This document shows positions 1 through 5,939 of a stretch of 5,939 bases of DNA, one piece after another (the stretch's first letter is position 1; every line of letters begins with the position of its first letter). The position numbers and the translations under genes were made by a program. This DNA is from an uncultured Corynebacterium sp. (GTDB lineage: Bacteria; Actinomycetota; Actinomycetes; Mycobacteriales; Mycobacteriaceae). The notes under the pieces are model-generated. The model was not told the origin of the DNA, did not search any database, and was given only the letters and a program-made list of their open reading frames with translations. Location of the stretch: positions 1 through 5,939 of the forward strand of contig NZ_CALTVG010000094.1 in NCBI RefSeq assembly GCF_943912665.1, written 5' to 3'.

Positions 1-440
1 CCGGCCGCATGCTGGATGAGCGTCTGGGCAAGATTCACTTCTGGCTGACCTTCATTGGCTTCCACGGCACCTTCCTGGTTCAGCACTGGGTGGGCAACAT
101 GGGTATGCCGCGTCGCTACGCCGACTACCTGGCGTCCGATGGTTTCACGGTCTACAACCAGATTTCCACCATCTTCTCCTTCGTCCTCGGTGCGTCCGTT
201 ATCCCGCTGGTGTGGAATGTCTTCAAGTCTTGGCGCTACGGCGAGATCGTCACCGTGGACGATCCGTGGGGCTACGGCAACTCCCTCGAGTGGGCTACCT
301 CCTGCCCGCCGCCGCGCCACAACTTCGTCTCCCTGCCGCGCATCCGTTCTGAGCGCCCGGCCTTCGAGCTGCACTACCCGCACATGGTCAAGCGCATGCG
401 CGAAGAGGCTCACTACGGCCACGCCAAGCAGGCCCACTAA
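1..440 (+). CDS. ctaD: Cytochrome c oxidase subunit I (aa3-type), C-terminal part
   Basis: This is the last 145 or so codons of the catalytic subunit of aa3-type cytochrome c oxidase, an integral membrane protein that reduces O2 and pumps protons. The reading frame is already open at base 3 (Gly-Arg before the ATG at 9), so that ATG is an internal methionine and the gene is cut by the window edge. Seen in the sequence: the stretch [20 protein letters not shown] corresponds to transmembrane helix [10 protein letters not shown] is the conserved loop that follows it; [20 protein letters not shown] is helix XII. The cytoplasmic tail has [22 protein letters not shown], the conserved C-terminal signature of bacterial subunit I. 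The haem and copper ligands lie upstream, outside the window. The gene ends in TAA and is followed by two hairpins. ctaD next to serB is a known actinobacterial arrangement. Identification is very secure. Confidence 0.96.
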   Translation, partial: GRMLDERLGKIHFWLTFIGFHGTFLVQHWVGNMGMPRRYADYLASDGFTVYNQISTIFSFVLGASVIPLVWNVFKSWRYGEIVTVDDPWGYGNSLEWATSCPPPRHNFVSLPRIRSERPAFELHYPHMVKRMREEAHYGHAKQAH

Positions 441-461
441 GCCCCGCTAGTTTCGTGGCTC

Positions 462-484
462 GTCTCGCCCACTGATAGCGAGAC
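462..484 (+). other. Perfect 7-bp inverted repeat in the ctaD 3' UTR
   Basis: GTCTCGC (462-468) pairs exactly with GCGAGAC (478-484) around a 9-nt loop. It starts 21 nt after the ctaD stop and is not followed by a T run, so by itself it is a poor intrinsic terminator. It lies just upstream of the stronger terminator hairpin. It may protect the 3' end of the ctaD mRNA or stabilise the fold; this role is inference. Confidence 0.5.
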
Positions 485-493
485 CTCCTGAAC

Positions 494-539
494 CGCCGCC
501 TCCCTGTCATCCACTCGCGATGATGGGGAGGCGGCGTTT
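494..539 (+). terminator. Intrinsic terminator of ctaD
   Basis: CGCCGCCTCCC (494-504) pairs perfectly with GGGAGGCGGCG (526-536), giving an 11-bp GC-rich stem. A 2x2 internal loop is followed by a further 5-bp helix (TCATC 507-511 with GATGA 519-523) and a 7-nt apical loop. The stem runs directly into TTT (537-539) and then GGCG, so the U tract is short. The position, 53 nt past the ctaD stop and 41 nt before the serB -10 box, fits termination of ctaD transcription before an independent serB promoter. With only three T residues, some readthrough into serB is possible. Confidence 0.8.
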
Positions 540-577
540 GGCGTTGAGACGTGCCTTGGCTCTGGTCGGTCCCTGCG

Positions 578-594
578 TGCGATAATGAACGCCG
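578..594 (+). promoter_or_regulatory. Promoter -10 region of serB, leaderless start
   Basis: TGC precedes GATAAT (581-586), forming an extended -10 element of the TGnTATAAT type with one mismatch. Seven nucleotides later comes an in-frame GTG (594), where transcription would be expected to begin. A weak -35 candidate is TTGGCT (556-561) with a long 19-nt spacer; corynebacterial -35 boxes are often poorly conserved. The region lies just past the ctaD terminator. Confidence 0.6.
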
Positions 595-1793
595 TGGATA
601 TTCAGAATGAACACCCGAAGCCCGGCACCGCCTTCGCCGTCGTGACCACCTCGGGTCCCGACCGGCCTGGAGTGTCCGCGGCGTTCTTCCGCGTGCTGGG
701 CTCCTACAACGTTGAGCTTGTCGACGTTGAACAGGCCATCTTCTCCGGGCGCTTCTCCCTGTCCGCATACATTCGCGTCGACGCCGCCCGCCTGGAGGCC
801 ATGGAGAAGGGGCTGCGCAACACGCTGAGCATCTACGCCCAGCACGTGACGGTCTCCCCGTGCGAGAAGGAGACGACCTCCCGCCCGCGCTCCACCCACG
901 TGGTCGTGGTGCTGGGCCGCCACCTCAACGCCAGCCACATGTCCGCGGTGGCTCGGGAGCTGGCCAACTACGACGCGAACATTGACCGCATTCGCGGGCT
1001 GTCGACATCCCCGCTTAACGGCCTTGAGCTGTTTATTACTGTCGGCGATAACTGCGATGCGGTTCGCGCGGCCCTGGCCCGCCTGGCCACCGAGCAGGGG
1101 GTGGACATCGCCATTGAGCGCGCGGGCCTGCAGCGCCGCTCCAAGCGGCTGATCTGCTTCGACTGCGACTCCACGCTGATCACCGGCGAGGTCATCGAGA
1201 TGCTCGCCGCGCATGCCGGCAAGGAGGAGGAAGTCGCCGAGATCACCGCGCGCGCGATGCGCGGTGAGATCGACTTTGAGGAATCTCTACGCCAGCGCGT
1301 GGGCGTCCTGGCCGGGCTGCCAGAGTCAATCATTGCGGAGACCGCGGTGGATATTCAGCTCACCCCGGGCGTGCGCACCACCATCCGCACGCTCAAGCGC
1401 ATGGGTTACCGCGTGGCGGTCGTTTCCGGCGGCTTCATTCAGGTGCTGGAGGACTTGGCTCGCGAGCTCGACCTGGACTACGTGCGGGCCAACACGCTGG
1501 AGATCGAGGACGGCAAGCTCACCGGCCAGGTTATAGGTGACGTGGTGGACCGTAAGGCAAAGGAGCGCTTCCTCCGCGAGTTCGCTGCGGATTCGGGTCT
1601 GCGCATGTCACAGACCGTTGCGGTGGGGGATGGCGCCAACGACATCGACATGATTTCCGCCGCCGGCCTGGGCATTGCCTTCAACGCCAAGCCCGCGCTG
1701 CGGGAGGTCGCCGATACCTCCGTGAACTACCCCTACATGGACGAAATTCTGCAGATTCTGGGCATCCCCATGGAGGAGGTTCTCAGTGAGTAA
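594..1793 (+). CDS. serB: Phosphoserine phosphatase with two ACT domains
   Basis: A cytoplasmic HAD-superfamily enzyme that hydrolyses O-phospho-L-serine to L-serine and phosphate, the last step of the phosphorylated serine pathway. Numbered from GTG 594 (399 residues): two N-terminal ACT-like domains (about 12-80 and 100-175) precede the HAD domain. Visible motifs are FDCDST with nucleophile Asp190 and acid/base Asp192, Glu199 and the EIDFEESLRQRV segment (Phe228, Arg235, substrate binding in the family), VVSGG (Ser278), Lys323, and VGDGANDIDM (Asp345, Asp349, Mg2+ site). All catalytic residues are present. Length and domain order match mycobacterial SerB2 (about 409 residues), where the ACT domains bind amino acids and control activity. 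An in-frame ATG at 585 would add three residues, but it lies inside the promoter -10 box and has no Shine-Dalgarno, so GTG 594 is preferred. The 3' end overlaps the next gene by 8 nt. Start is inferred; function is secure. Confidence 0.94.
   Translation: MDIQNEHPKPGTAFAVVTTSGPDRPGVSAAFFRVLGSYNVELVDVEQAIFSGRFSLSAYIRVDAARLEAMEKGLRNTLSIYAQHVTVSPCEKETTSRPRSTHVVVVLGRHLNASHMSAVARELANYDANIDRIRGLSTSPLNGLELFITVGDNCDAVRAALARLATEQGVDIAIERAGLQRRSKRLICFDCDSTLITGEVIEMLAAHAGKEEEVAEITARAMRGEIDFEESLRQRVGVLAGLPESIIAETAVDIQLTPGVRTTIRTLKRMGYRVAVVSGGFIQVLEDLARELDLDYVRANTLEIEDGKLTGQVIGDVVDRKAKERFLREFAADSGLRMSQTVAVGDGANDIDMISAAGLGIAFNAKPALREVADTSVNYPYMDEILQILGIPMEEVLSE
1772..1780 (+). promoter_or_regulatory. Strong Shine-Dalgarno inside the serB 3' end
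   Basis: GGAGGAGGT lies 5 nt before the GTG at 1786 and within the last codons of serB. It is close to a perfect complement of the 16S 3' end and fixes the start of the downstream gene. It is the only strong ribosome-binding site seen before a complete gene in this window. Confidence 0.85.
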
Positions 1794-2529
1794 CCTCCTA
1801 GAGGCCCACCGCCGGTTGGTAGAGGCGTGCAGCGAGCGCAGCTGGCGCGATGATCCCGAGGATCCGAACCGGCCAGAGACCGTGCAGGCCATGCAGATCG
1901 CCCTGCACCTTCCCAAGCAGGAGCCGCCGGCGCGCACGGAGGTGCTGGAGGCCGCGGCACGCGCGGTGGTTAAGGTCTGTCTGGATGACCGAGCGGGCCA
2001 GGACGGAGCTTTTGCTGCGGCGCTGGGTCAGTGGTACGGCCACCGCATCCGCAAGGTGGCTCGCCGGGCGCGCAACAAGGCCTGGCGCGACGTGCAGGCA
2101 TTGCCCGGGGCGACGGTGGCGGACCGCGCACGCGCGTTTGTGCCGTCGGCGGTCAGTGAGGTCGATTCGCTCATCGCCAAACTGCAGATTGGGAACACGG
2201 ACCTGCCCATGGATTCCCCGGGGCCGGCGCGTGCCGACGTCCCCGTGATCTACGTCGACGCCTCCCTCGCCATGAGCGCGGGCAAGGCGGCAGCCCAGGT
2301 GGGTCACGGCTCAATGCTGTTGGCTGCGGCGATGAGCGCCGACGAGGTCGAGGAGTGGGCAGCACGCGACTTCCCGCTGTCGGTGCGCGAGGTCTCGGCG
2401 GAGAACTTCGCCGCCGCCCGCGCGCGCCCCGGGGCGGTGGTGGTGCGCGACGCTGGGTTCACCGAAGTCGCGCCTGATTCCGCCACCGTCTGCGCTCTGC
2501 GGAGGCCTGAGAGGCCCGAGAAGCCTTAA
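1786..2529 (+). CDS. Pth2-domain (peptidyl-tRNA hydrolase type 2-like) protein with N-terminal extension
   Basis: 247 residues, starting at GTG, which overlaps the serB stop by 8 nt, so translation is probably coupled. The C-terminal third is a Pth2-family domain: VPVIYVDASLAMSAGKAAAQ at about 152-171, with Lys167, Gln171 and His174 in the GKxAAQxxH element, and later VVVRDAGFTEVAPDSATVCA at about 218-237 with Asp222, Thr226 and Thr234. These match the conserved positions of archaeal and eukaryotic Pth2, which releases peptides from stalled peptidyl-tRNA. The first 150 residues are not part of classical Pth2. They contain a highly basic stretch (HRIRKVARRARNKAW, about 86-100) that could bind RNA, and I do not recognise a named domain. 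Bacteria normally rely on the unrelated Pth1, so the role here is uncertain: it may be an extra hydrolase, or an RNA-binding relative. No signal peptide or membrane segment is apparent. It ends 13 nt from the convergent dinG. Confidence 0.8.
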   Translation: MSNLLEAHRRLVEACSERSWRDDPEDPNRPETVQAMQIALHLPKQEPPARTEVLEAAARAVVKVCLDDRAGQDGAFAAALGQWYGHRIRKVARRARNKAWRDVQALPGATVADRARAFVPSAVSEVDSLIAKLQIGNTDLPMDSPGPARADVPVIYVDASLAMSAGKAAAQVGHGSMLLAAAMSADEVEEWAARDFPLSVREVSAENFAAARARPGAVVVRDAGFTEVAPDSATVCALRRPERPEKP

Positions 2530-2542
2530 GCGGTCTTGGGCC
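2513..2542. terminator. Possible shared hairpin between convergent genes
   Basis: GGCCCGAGA (2513-2521) pairs with TCTTGGGCC (2534-2542) through nine pairs, one of them G-U, around a 12-nt loop. The left arm is inside the last codons of the Pth2-domain gene and the right arm abuts the dinG stop codon (2543-2545), so both transcripts would form it. Neither side has a T run, so it would be a weak or non-canonical terminator. Confidence 0.35.
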
Positions 2543-4522
2543 CTAGCGGGCGTCGACCAGCCGCTTGAGCGCTCCCCGCACCACGGCCGGGTCAGTCGTC
2601 GGCCACATCTGCGGCATGGATGCCCGCAGGTAGGAGCCGTAGCGCTTGGTCTCGAGGCGGTTATCCAGCACGGCAACCACGCCGCGGTCGCTGGTGGAGC
2701 GCAGCAGGCGGCCGGCTCCCTGCGCCATGAGTAGCGCCGCATGCGTGGCGGAGACTTCCATGAAGCCGTTGCGCCCGGCGGCCTTCGCGGCCTCGGTGCG
2801 CGCCTGCATGAGCGGGTTATCCGGGCGGGGGAAGGGGATGCGGTCGATGATCACCAGCGAACACGAGGGGCCGGGCACGTCGACGCCCTGCCACAGGCTC
2901 AGCGTGCCGAAGAGGCAGGAGTTCTCGTTCTTGGTGAATTTGTCCACCAGCGCCCCGATGGAGTCCTCGCCCTGGAGGAAGATGTCGAAGGGAATCAGCT
3001 GCTTGAGCTCCTCGGCGGCCTGTTGCGCGGCGCGGCGGGAGGAAAACAGGCCCAGGGTGCGCCCCCCGGCGGCCATGATGAGCTCCCGGATTTCCTGGAC
3101 GGTCTCCGCCGGGAGCCCATCGCGGCCTGGCTGCGGCAGGTGCGTGGCGGTATAGAGGATGCCGCTGCGGGCCGGGTCGAAGGGATAGCCCACGTCCAGG
3201 GAGTCCCACGTGCCCTTCGGCAGGCCCCACTGGGCGGCCATGGCGTCGAAGCGCCCGCCCAGCGCCAGGGTGGCGGAGGTGAGCACCACGGTCTGCTCCC
3301 CGAACAACTTCTCGTGCAGCATCCCGGCAATGGAGAGGGGAGCAACGGCCAGCGTGTCGGTGTTCGTGCGCTCGTCCCGCTCCAGCCAGACCACGTCCGC
3401 GTGGGCCGCGGGATCCCCCGTAGCAAACACGTCGAGGATGCGGGCGATGGCCTCCACCATGGTGGCCAGGTGATTAGCCAGGTTCTGGCGCTCGGCGGAC
3501 TTCTCCGGGTCGCTCGCCTGTTCGCCCTCGGGGGCGCGGGCGATGGTCTCGCGGCAGCTGCCCAACGTGTCCGCAAGGCCCATGAGCTGCTGCTTGGCTT
3601 CCTCCGGCAGGTCGGTCCAGCGGCCCGGGGAGAATTCGCCCAGCAGTTGGGTGAGTTCCGCCGCCTGCTCGCTGAGGCGCTGCTCCTTGCCGTTGGCGCC
3701 GAGCGCCTTGACGCGGTTGGCCGCCATCTTGAGCGCGCGGCCGGTGAGCTCGGCGGTGGATACGGAGGTGATGCGCCCGTCCAGTTCGTGGGCCTCATCG
3801 ATGATCACCACCTCGTGCTCGGGCAGGATATTGATGTCCGCCACGGCGTCGATAGCCAGCAGGGCGTGATTCGTCACCACCACGTCGACGTCGGCAGCGC
3901 GCTGGCGCGCTTGCTCAGCAAAGCAGCCCTCGCCGTGCGGGCAGCGCGTGGCTCCCAAACACTCCGCCGAGGTCACGGATACCTGGCGCCACGCCAGGTC
4001 CGGCACGCCTGGCTCCAGATCCTCGCGGTCGCCGGTTTCGGTGTCCTCCGCCCACTCGTAGATACGCTGCACGTGGCGGCCGAGGCGGGAAACCTCGTGC
4101 TCATCCAGCAGGGCGTCTTCGCTCTCCAGCTCGGAGGCCTGGGCCACCTTGTTGAGGCAGACGTAGTTGGAGCGCCCCTTCATGATGGCGAAGGTGGGCT
4201 TGTGCTCGAGGAGGGGCTCTAAGGCTTCGGCAAGCCGCGGCAAGTCGCGCTCCACCAGCTGGCGCTGCAGGGCCAGGGTGGCTGTAGAGACGATGACGGT
4301 ATGCCCGGTGGCCTGGGCGTGGCGGAAGGCCGGCACCAGGTAGGCCAGGGACTTACCCGTGCCCGTGCCCGCCTGCACCGCGAGGTGGCGCTCCTTCTCC
4401 AGCGCCGCGGTGACCGCTGTGGCCATGCGTACCTGGCCGTCGCGCCGGGCGCCGCCGAGGGAGTCGACGGCGGCGGCGAGAAGCTCGTGCGTGGATTGGT
4501 TCAGGGGCTGCTCGTCACTCAC
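2543..4522 (-). CDS. dinG: DinG/XPD-family iron-sulphur ATP-dependent DNA helicase
   Basis: Superfamily 2 helicase of the XPD/DinG type; known members unwind DNA 5' to 3', including R-loops and repair intermediates, in the cytoplasm. From GTG 4522 it has 659 residues. Motifs in order: RRDGQ near 27-30 (Q-motif-like); Walker A GTGTGKS 52-58; STATLALQRQL (motif Ia); four cysteines Cys122, Cys188, Cys194 and Cys200, spaced as in the 4Fe-4S domain of E. coli DinG; TNHALL; DEAH 242-245; TSATL 415-419; and QGAGRLLRS 601-609 (motif VI) near the C-terminus. No nuclease domain is present. The frame is open for 33 more codons upstream, to an ATG at 4621, but that extension would overlap pncB by 70 nt and looks unlike the family. 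The GTG start gives an N-terminus (THELLAAAVDSLGG) like mycobacterial homologues. It follows pncB by 29 nt and may be transcribed both from its own promoter and by readthrough. Family assignment is secure; cellular role is by homology. Confidence 0.92.
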   Translation of the reverse strand: MSDEQPLNQSTHELLAAAVDSLGGARRDGQVRMATAVTAALEKERHLAVQAGTGTGKSLAYLVPAFRHAQATGHTVIVSTATLALQRQLVERDLPRLAEALEPLLEHKPTFAIMKGRSNYVCLNKVAQASELESEDALLDEHEVSRLGRHVQRIYEWAEDTETGDREDLEPGVPDLAWRQVSVTSAECLGATRCPHGEGCFAEQARQRAADVDVVVTNHALLAIDAVADINILPEHEVVIIDEAHELDGRITSVSTAELTGRALKMAANRVKALGANGKEQRLSEQAAELTQLLGEFSPGRWTDLPEEAKQQLMGLADTLGSCRETIARAPEGEQASDPEKSAERQNLANHLATMVEAIARILDVFATGDPAAHADVVWLERDERTNTDTLAVAPLSIAGMLHEKLFGEQTVVLTSATLALGGRFDAMAAQWGLPKGTWDSLDVGYPFDPARSGILYTATHLPQPGRDGLPAETVQEIRELIMAAGGRTLGLFSSRRAAQQAAEELKQLIPFDIFLQGEDSIGALVDKFTKNENSCLFGTLSLWQGVDVPGPSCSLVIIDRIPFPRPDNPLMQARTEAAKAAGRNGFMEVSATHAALLMAQGAGRLLRSTSDRGVVAVLDNRLETKRYGSYLRASMPQMWPTTDPAVVRGALKRLVDAR

Positions 4523-4535
4523 GCGAGACAGTCTA
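4522..4535 (-). promoter_or_regulatory. Candidate leaderless promoter of dinG
   Basis: On the minus strand TAGACT (4535-4530) fits the TAnAnT -10 pattern. Seven nucleotides later is the GTG start at 4522. No purine-rich ribosome-binding site lies between the pncB stop and this GTG. I see no good -35 at 16-18 nt upstream. The element lies in the 29-nt gap after pncB. Confidence 0.45.
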
Positions 4536-4551
4536 GCCGCCCCCGGATGCG

Positions 4552-5898
4552 CTACTGGGAGAAGCCAACGAAACGGGTGGGCACTGCAGGTTCGTCGCGG
4601 GTCAACGCCAGGCCCTCCCATGGCAGGGTGGTGATGGCCTGGGCCAGGTAGTCGCGGGATTCGTGGAGGGAGGGAAGGTTGTCCACGATGTTGCCGTCGC
4701 GCATGAGAGGTACGGTCATCTCCCGCGTGCTGAGGGTGCCGGTGTCTGGGTCCGCGGCGTCGATTGGCAGCACGAGCTCTTCGACGGCCACCCCGGTGGA
4801 GCGGTAGGTGCGCAGCGAGCGCTTCGCCCCGCCTTGGGACTTCTTGGAGGAGGAGCGCTTGGCCACCGGATGGCCTTCTACCTCGACCACCTTGTAGACC
4901 ATGCTGGCCGTCGGAGCGCCGGAGCCGGTGACCACGGAGGTGCCCACGCCGTACACGTCGACCGGGTCGCCGCGCAGGCCGGCGATGGCAAACTCGTCGA
5001 GGTCGGAGGAGACGACGATCTTCGTGTTGTGGTTGCCCAGGTCATCGAGCTGCTTGCGCACGCGACGAGTGACCGCGCCCAAGTCGCCCGAGTCGATGCG
5101 GACGCCGCCGAGCTCCGGGCCGGCGACCTTGACGGCCGTCTCTACGCCCTTGGTGATGTCGTAGGTATCCACCAGCAGGGTCGTGTCCACGCCCAAGGTC
5201 TCGATCTGGCTGCGGAAGGCCGCCTCCTCGTTCGGGGTTCCGTCCTCGTTGACGTGCGCCAAGGTCCACGCGTGCGCGGCGGTGCCGGAGACCGGGATGT
5301 CGTAGCGGTAGCCCGCCTCCAGGTTGGAGGTGGCCTGGAAACCCGCCAGGTAGGCAGCGCGGGCGGCGGTGACGGCGGCGTACTCGTGGGCGCGGCGCGA
5401 CCCCATCTCGATGATGGGGCGACCGTCCGCAGCCACCACCATGCGGGAAGCCGCAGAAGCGACCGCGGAGTCGGCGTTCATGATGGAGAGGATGACCGTT
5501 TCCAGGATGAGGCATTCGCCGAAGGTGCCGCGCACCGTGAGCAGCGGGGAGTAGGGGAAGTAGATTTCTCCCTCCCGGTAGCCATCGATCTGGCCGGAGA
5601 AGCGGTAGTTGGCCAGGTACTCCCTGGTCTGCTCATCCAGGAAGTCCATCTCCGCCAACTGGTGGGCGGTGAATTGGAAGTCGCGCACGGCGCGGAGCAC
5701 GCGGTCGATGCCAGCGACCACGCCGTAGCGGCGCTCGTTGGGTAGGCGGCGGGCGAACACCTCGCAGGCTACCTGGCGGTGCGCGGATCCGTCCCGCAGC
5801 GCGGCCTGCAGCATGGTGAGTTCGTACTTGTCAGTAAGCAGCGCGGTCGAACGATCCGTGGGAACGTTGGCGGCTGCGTGGTTCGCGGTGTCAGTCAC
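4552..5898 (-). CDS. pncB: Nicotinate phosphoribosyltransferase
   Basis: Converts nicotinate and PRPP to nicotinate mononucleotide and pyrophosphate, with ATP hydrolysis, in the Preiss-Handler NAD salvage pathway; a cytoplasmic enzyme. The 448-residue product, within the usual size range, shows LLTDKYELTMLQA (20-32), the N-terminal signature; GTAAHAW with His209 at the position of the histidine phosphorylated in the Salmonella enzyme (His219); LLVDTYD 241-247; GVRIDSGDLG 265-274; VVSSDLDE 295-302; and YGVGTSVVTG 316-325, a phosphate-binding loop. A basic segment at about 347-363 (AKRSSSKKSQGGAKRSLR) resembles the GG-containing loop of related enzymes. The start is GTG 5898; an overlapping ATG at 5900 is in another frame. 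No Shine-Dalgarno precedes the GTG. The first 17 residues before STALLTDKYEL are a variable extension. pncB beside dinG is also seen in M. tuberculosis (pncB1, Rv1330c; dinG, Rv1329c). Confidence 0.95.
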   Translation of the reverse strand: MTDTANHAAANVPTDRSTALLTDKYELTMLQAALRDGSAHRQVACEVFARRLPNERRYGVVAGIDRVLRAVRDFQFTAHQLAEMDFLDEQTREYLANYRFSGQIDGYREGEIYFPYSPLLTVRGTFGECLILETVILSIMNADSAVASAASRMVVAADGRPIIEMGSRRAHEYAAVTAARAAYLAGFQATSNLEAGYRYDIPVSGTAAHAWTLAHVNEDGTPNEEAAFRSQIETLGVDTTLLVDTYDITKGVETAVKVAGPELGGVRIDSGDLGAVTRRVRKQLDDLGNHNTKIVVSSDLDEFAIAGLRGDPVDVYGVGTSVVTGSGAPTASMVYKVVEVEGHPVAKRSSSKKSQGGAKRSLRTYRSTGVAVEELVLPIDAADPDTGTLSTREMTVPLMRDGNIVDNLPSLHESRDYLAQAITTLPWEGLALTRDEPAVPTRFVGFSQ

Positions 5899-5911
5899 AT
5901 ACCAGATGCTA
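5898..5911 (-). promoter_or_regulatory. Candidate leaderless promoter of pncB
   Basis: On the minus strand TAGCAT (5911-5906) matches TAnnnT and is followed by CTGGTAT, 7 nt, and then the GTG start at 5898. There is no Shine-Dalgarno in the 41 visible bases upstream. A convincing -35 is not seen, and the rest of the regulatory region lies beyond the window, so binding sites for NAD regulators cannot be assessed. Confidence 0.45.
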
Positions 5912-5939
5912 CTTCGCCACCACGGAAAATTCAGGAATA

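Noticed and set aside
9..11. ATG at 9 as a gene start
   Set aside because: The frame is open to the window edge, and the residues around it continue the conserved CtaD sequence in the middle of the protein, so it is an internal methionine.
507..1214. A 235-codon open frame on the minus strand, opposite serB
   Set aside because: It crosses the ctaD terminator, the serB promoter and the ACT domains, with no recognisable motif; it is a high-GC shadow frame.
2741..4222. A 493-codon open frame on the plus strand, opposite dinG
   Set aside because: It lies antisense to a helicase with all motifs intact. Its product is rich in Gly, Ala, Arg, Leu and His with no recognisable domain, as expected for the opposite strand of a high-GC gene.
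4523..4621. A 33-codon N-terminal extension of dinG starting at ATG 4621
   Set aside because: It would overlap the pncB coding region by 70 nt and adds Pro/Arg-rich residues not expected in DinG; the GTG at 4522 gives a family-like N-terminus and has a -10 box at the right distance.
4663..5745. A 360-codon open frame on the plus strand, opposite pncB
   Set aside because: It is the mirror of a well-conserved nicotinate phosphoribosyltransferase; its product has low-complexity Gly/Val/Asp/Ala/His composition and no domain I can recognise.
5912..5939. Regulatory site or divergent gene start upstream of pncB
   Set aside because: Only 28 bases beyond the -10 box are visible; an AT-richer stretch is present but no complete operator, -35 box or start codon for a plus-strand gene can be supported.

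Overview
The window is ordinary high-GC actinobacterial chromosome, most likely from a Corynebacterium. This rests on three things. The protein sequences look corynebacterial/mycobacterial: the CtaD tail with its SCPPPRHNF element, SerB with two ACT domains, and an iron-sulphur DinG helicase next to pncB. The gene order matches pairs known in Actinobacteria: ctaD-serB, and pncB-dinG, which lie beside each other in Mycobacterium tuberculosis too. Most starts also look leaderless (promoter -10 box directly before the start codon), a common arrangement in corynebacteria.

Layout. Bases 1-440 (+) hold the 3' end of ctaD, cytochrome c oxidase subunit I; its 5' part lies outside the window. Bases 441-593 hold two successive hairpins, the second a good intrinsic terminator, followed by a promoter that reads into serB. 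serB (594-1793, +) encodes phosphoserine phosphatase, the last step of serine synthesis. Its stop codon overlaps the start of a second gene (1786-2529, +), which carries a peptidyl-tRNA hydrolase type 2 (Pth2) domain behind an N-terminal region I cannot name. These two genes form a translationally linked pair.

Only 13 bases separate this pair from a convergent pair on the minus strand. pncB (4552-5898, -) encodes nicotinate phosphoribosyltransferase for NAD salvage. dinG (2543-4522, -) encodes an XPD/DinG-family iron-sulphur helicase. The 29-base gap between them carries what looks like a separate leaderless promoter for dinG. The last 41 bases (5899-5939) are the start of the upstream region of pncB, where a divergent gene such as clpS would be expected by synteny but is not visible.

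The genes cover unrelated housekeeping tasks: respiration, serine synthesis, recycling of peptidyl-tRNA or a related role, DNA repair and NAD salvage. I see no mobile element, CRISPR array, RNA gene or defence system, and no convincing undescribed system. The most informative pattern is in gene starts. serB, dinG and pncB each have a -10-like hexamer exactly 7 nt before an in-frame GTG and no Shine-Dalgarno, while the internal cistron of the serB pair has a near-perfect one.
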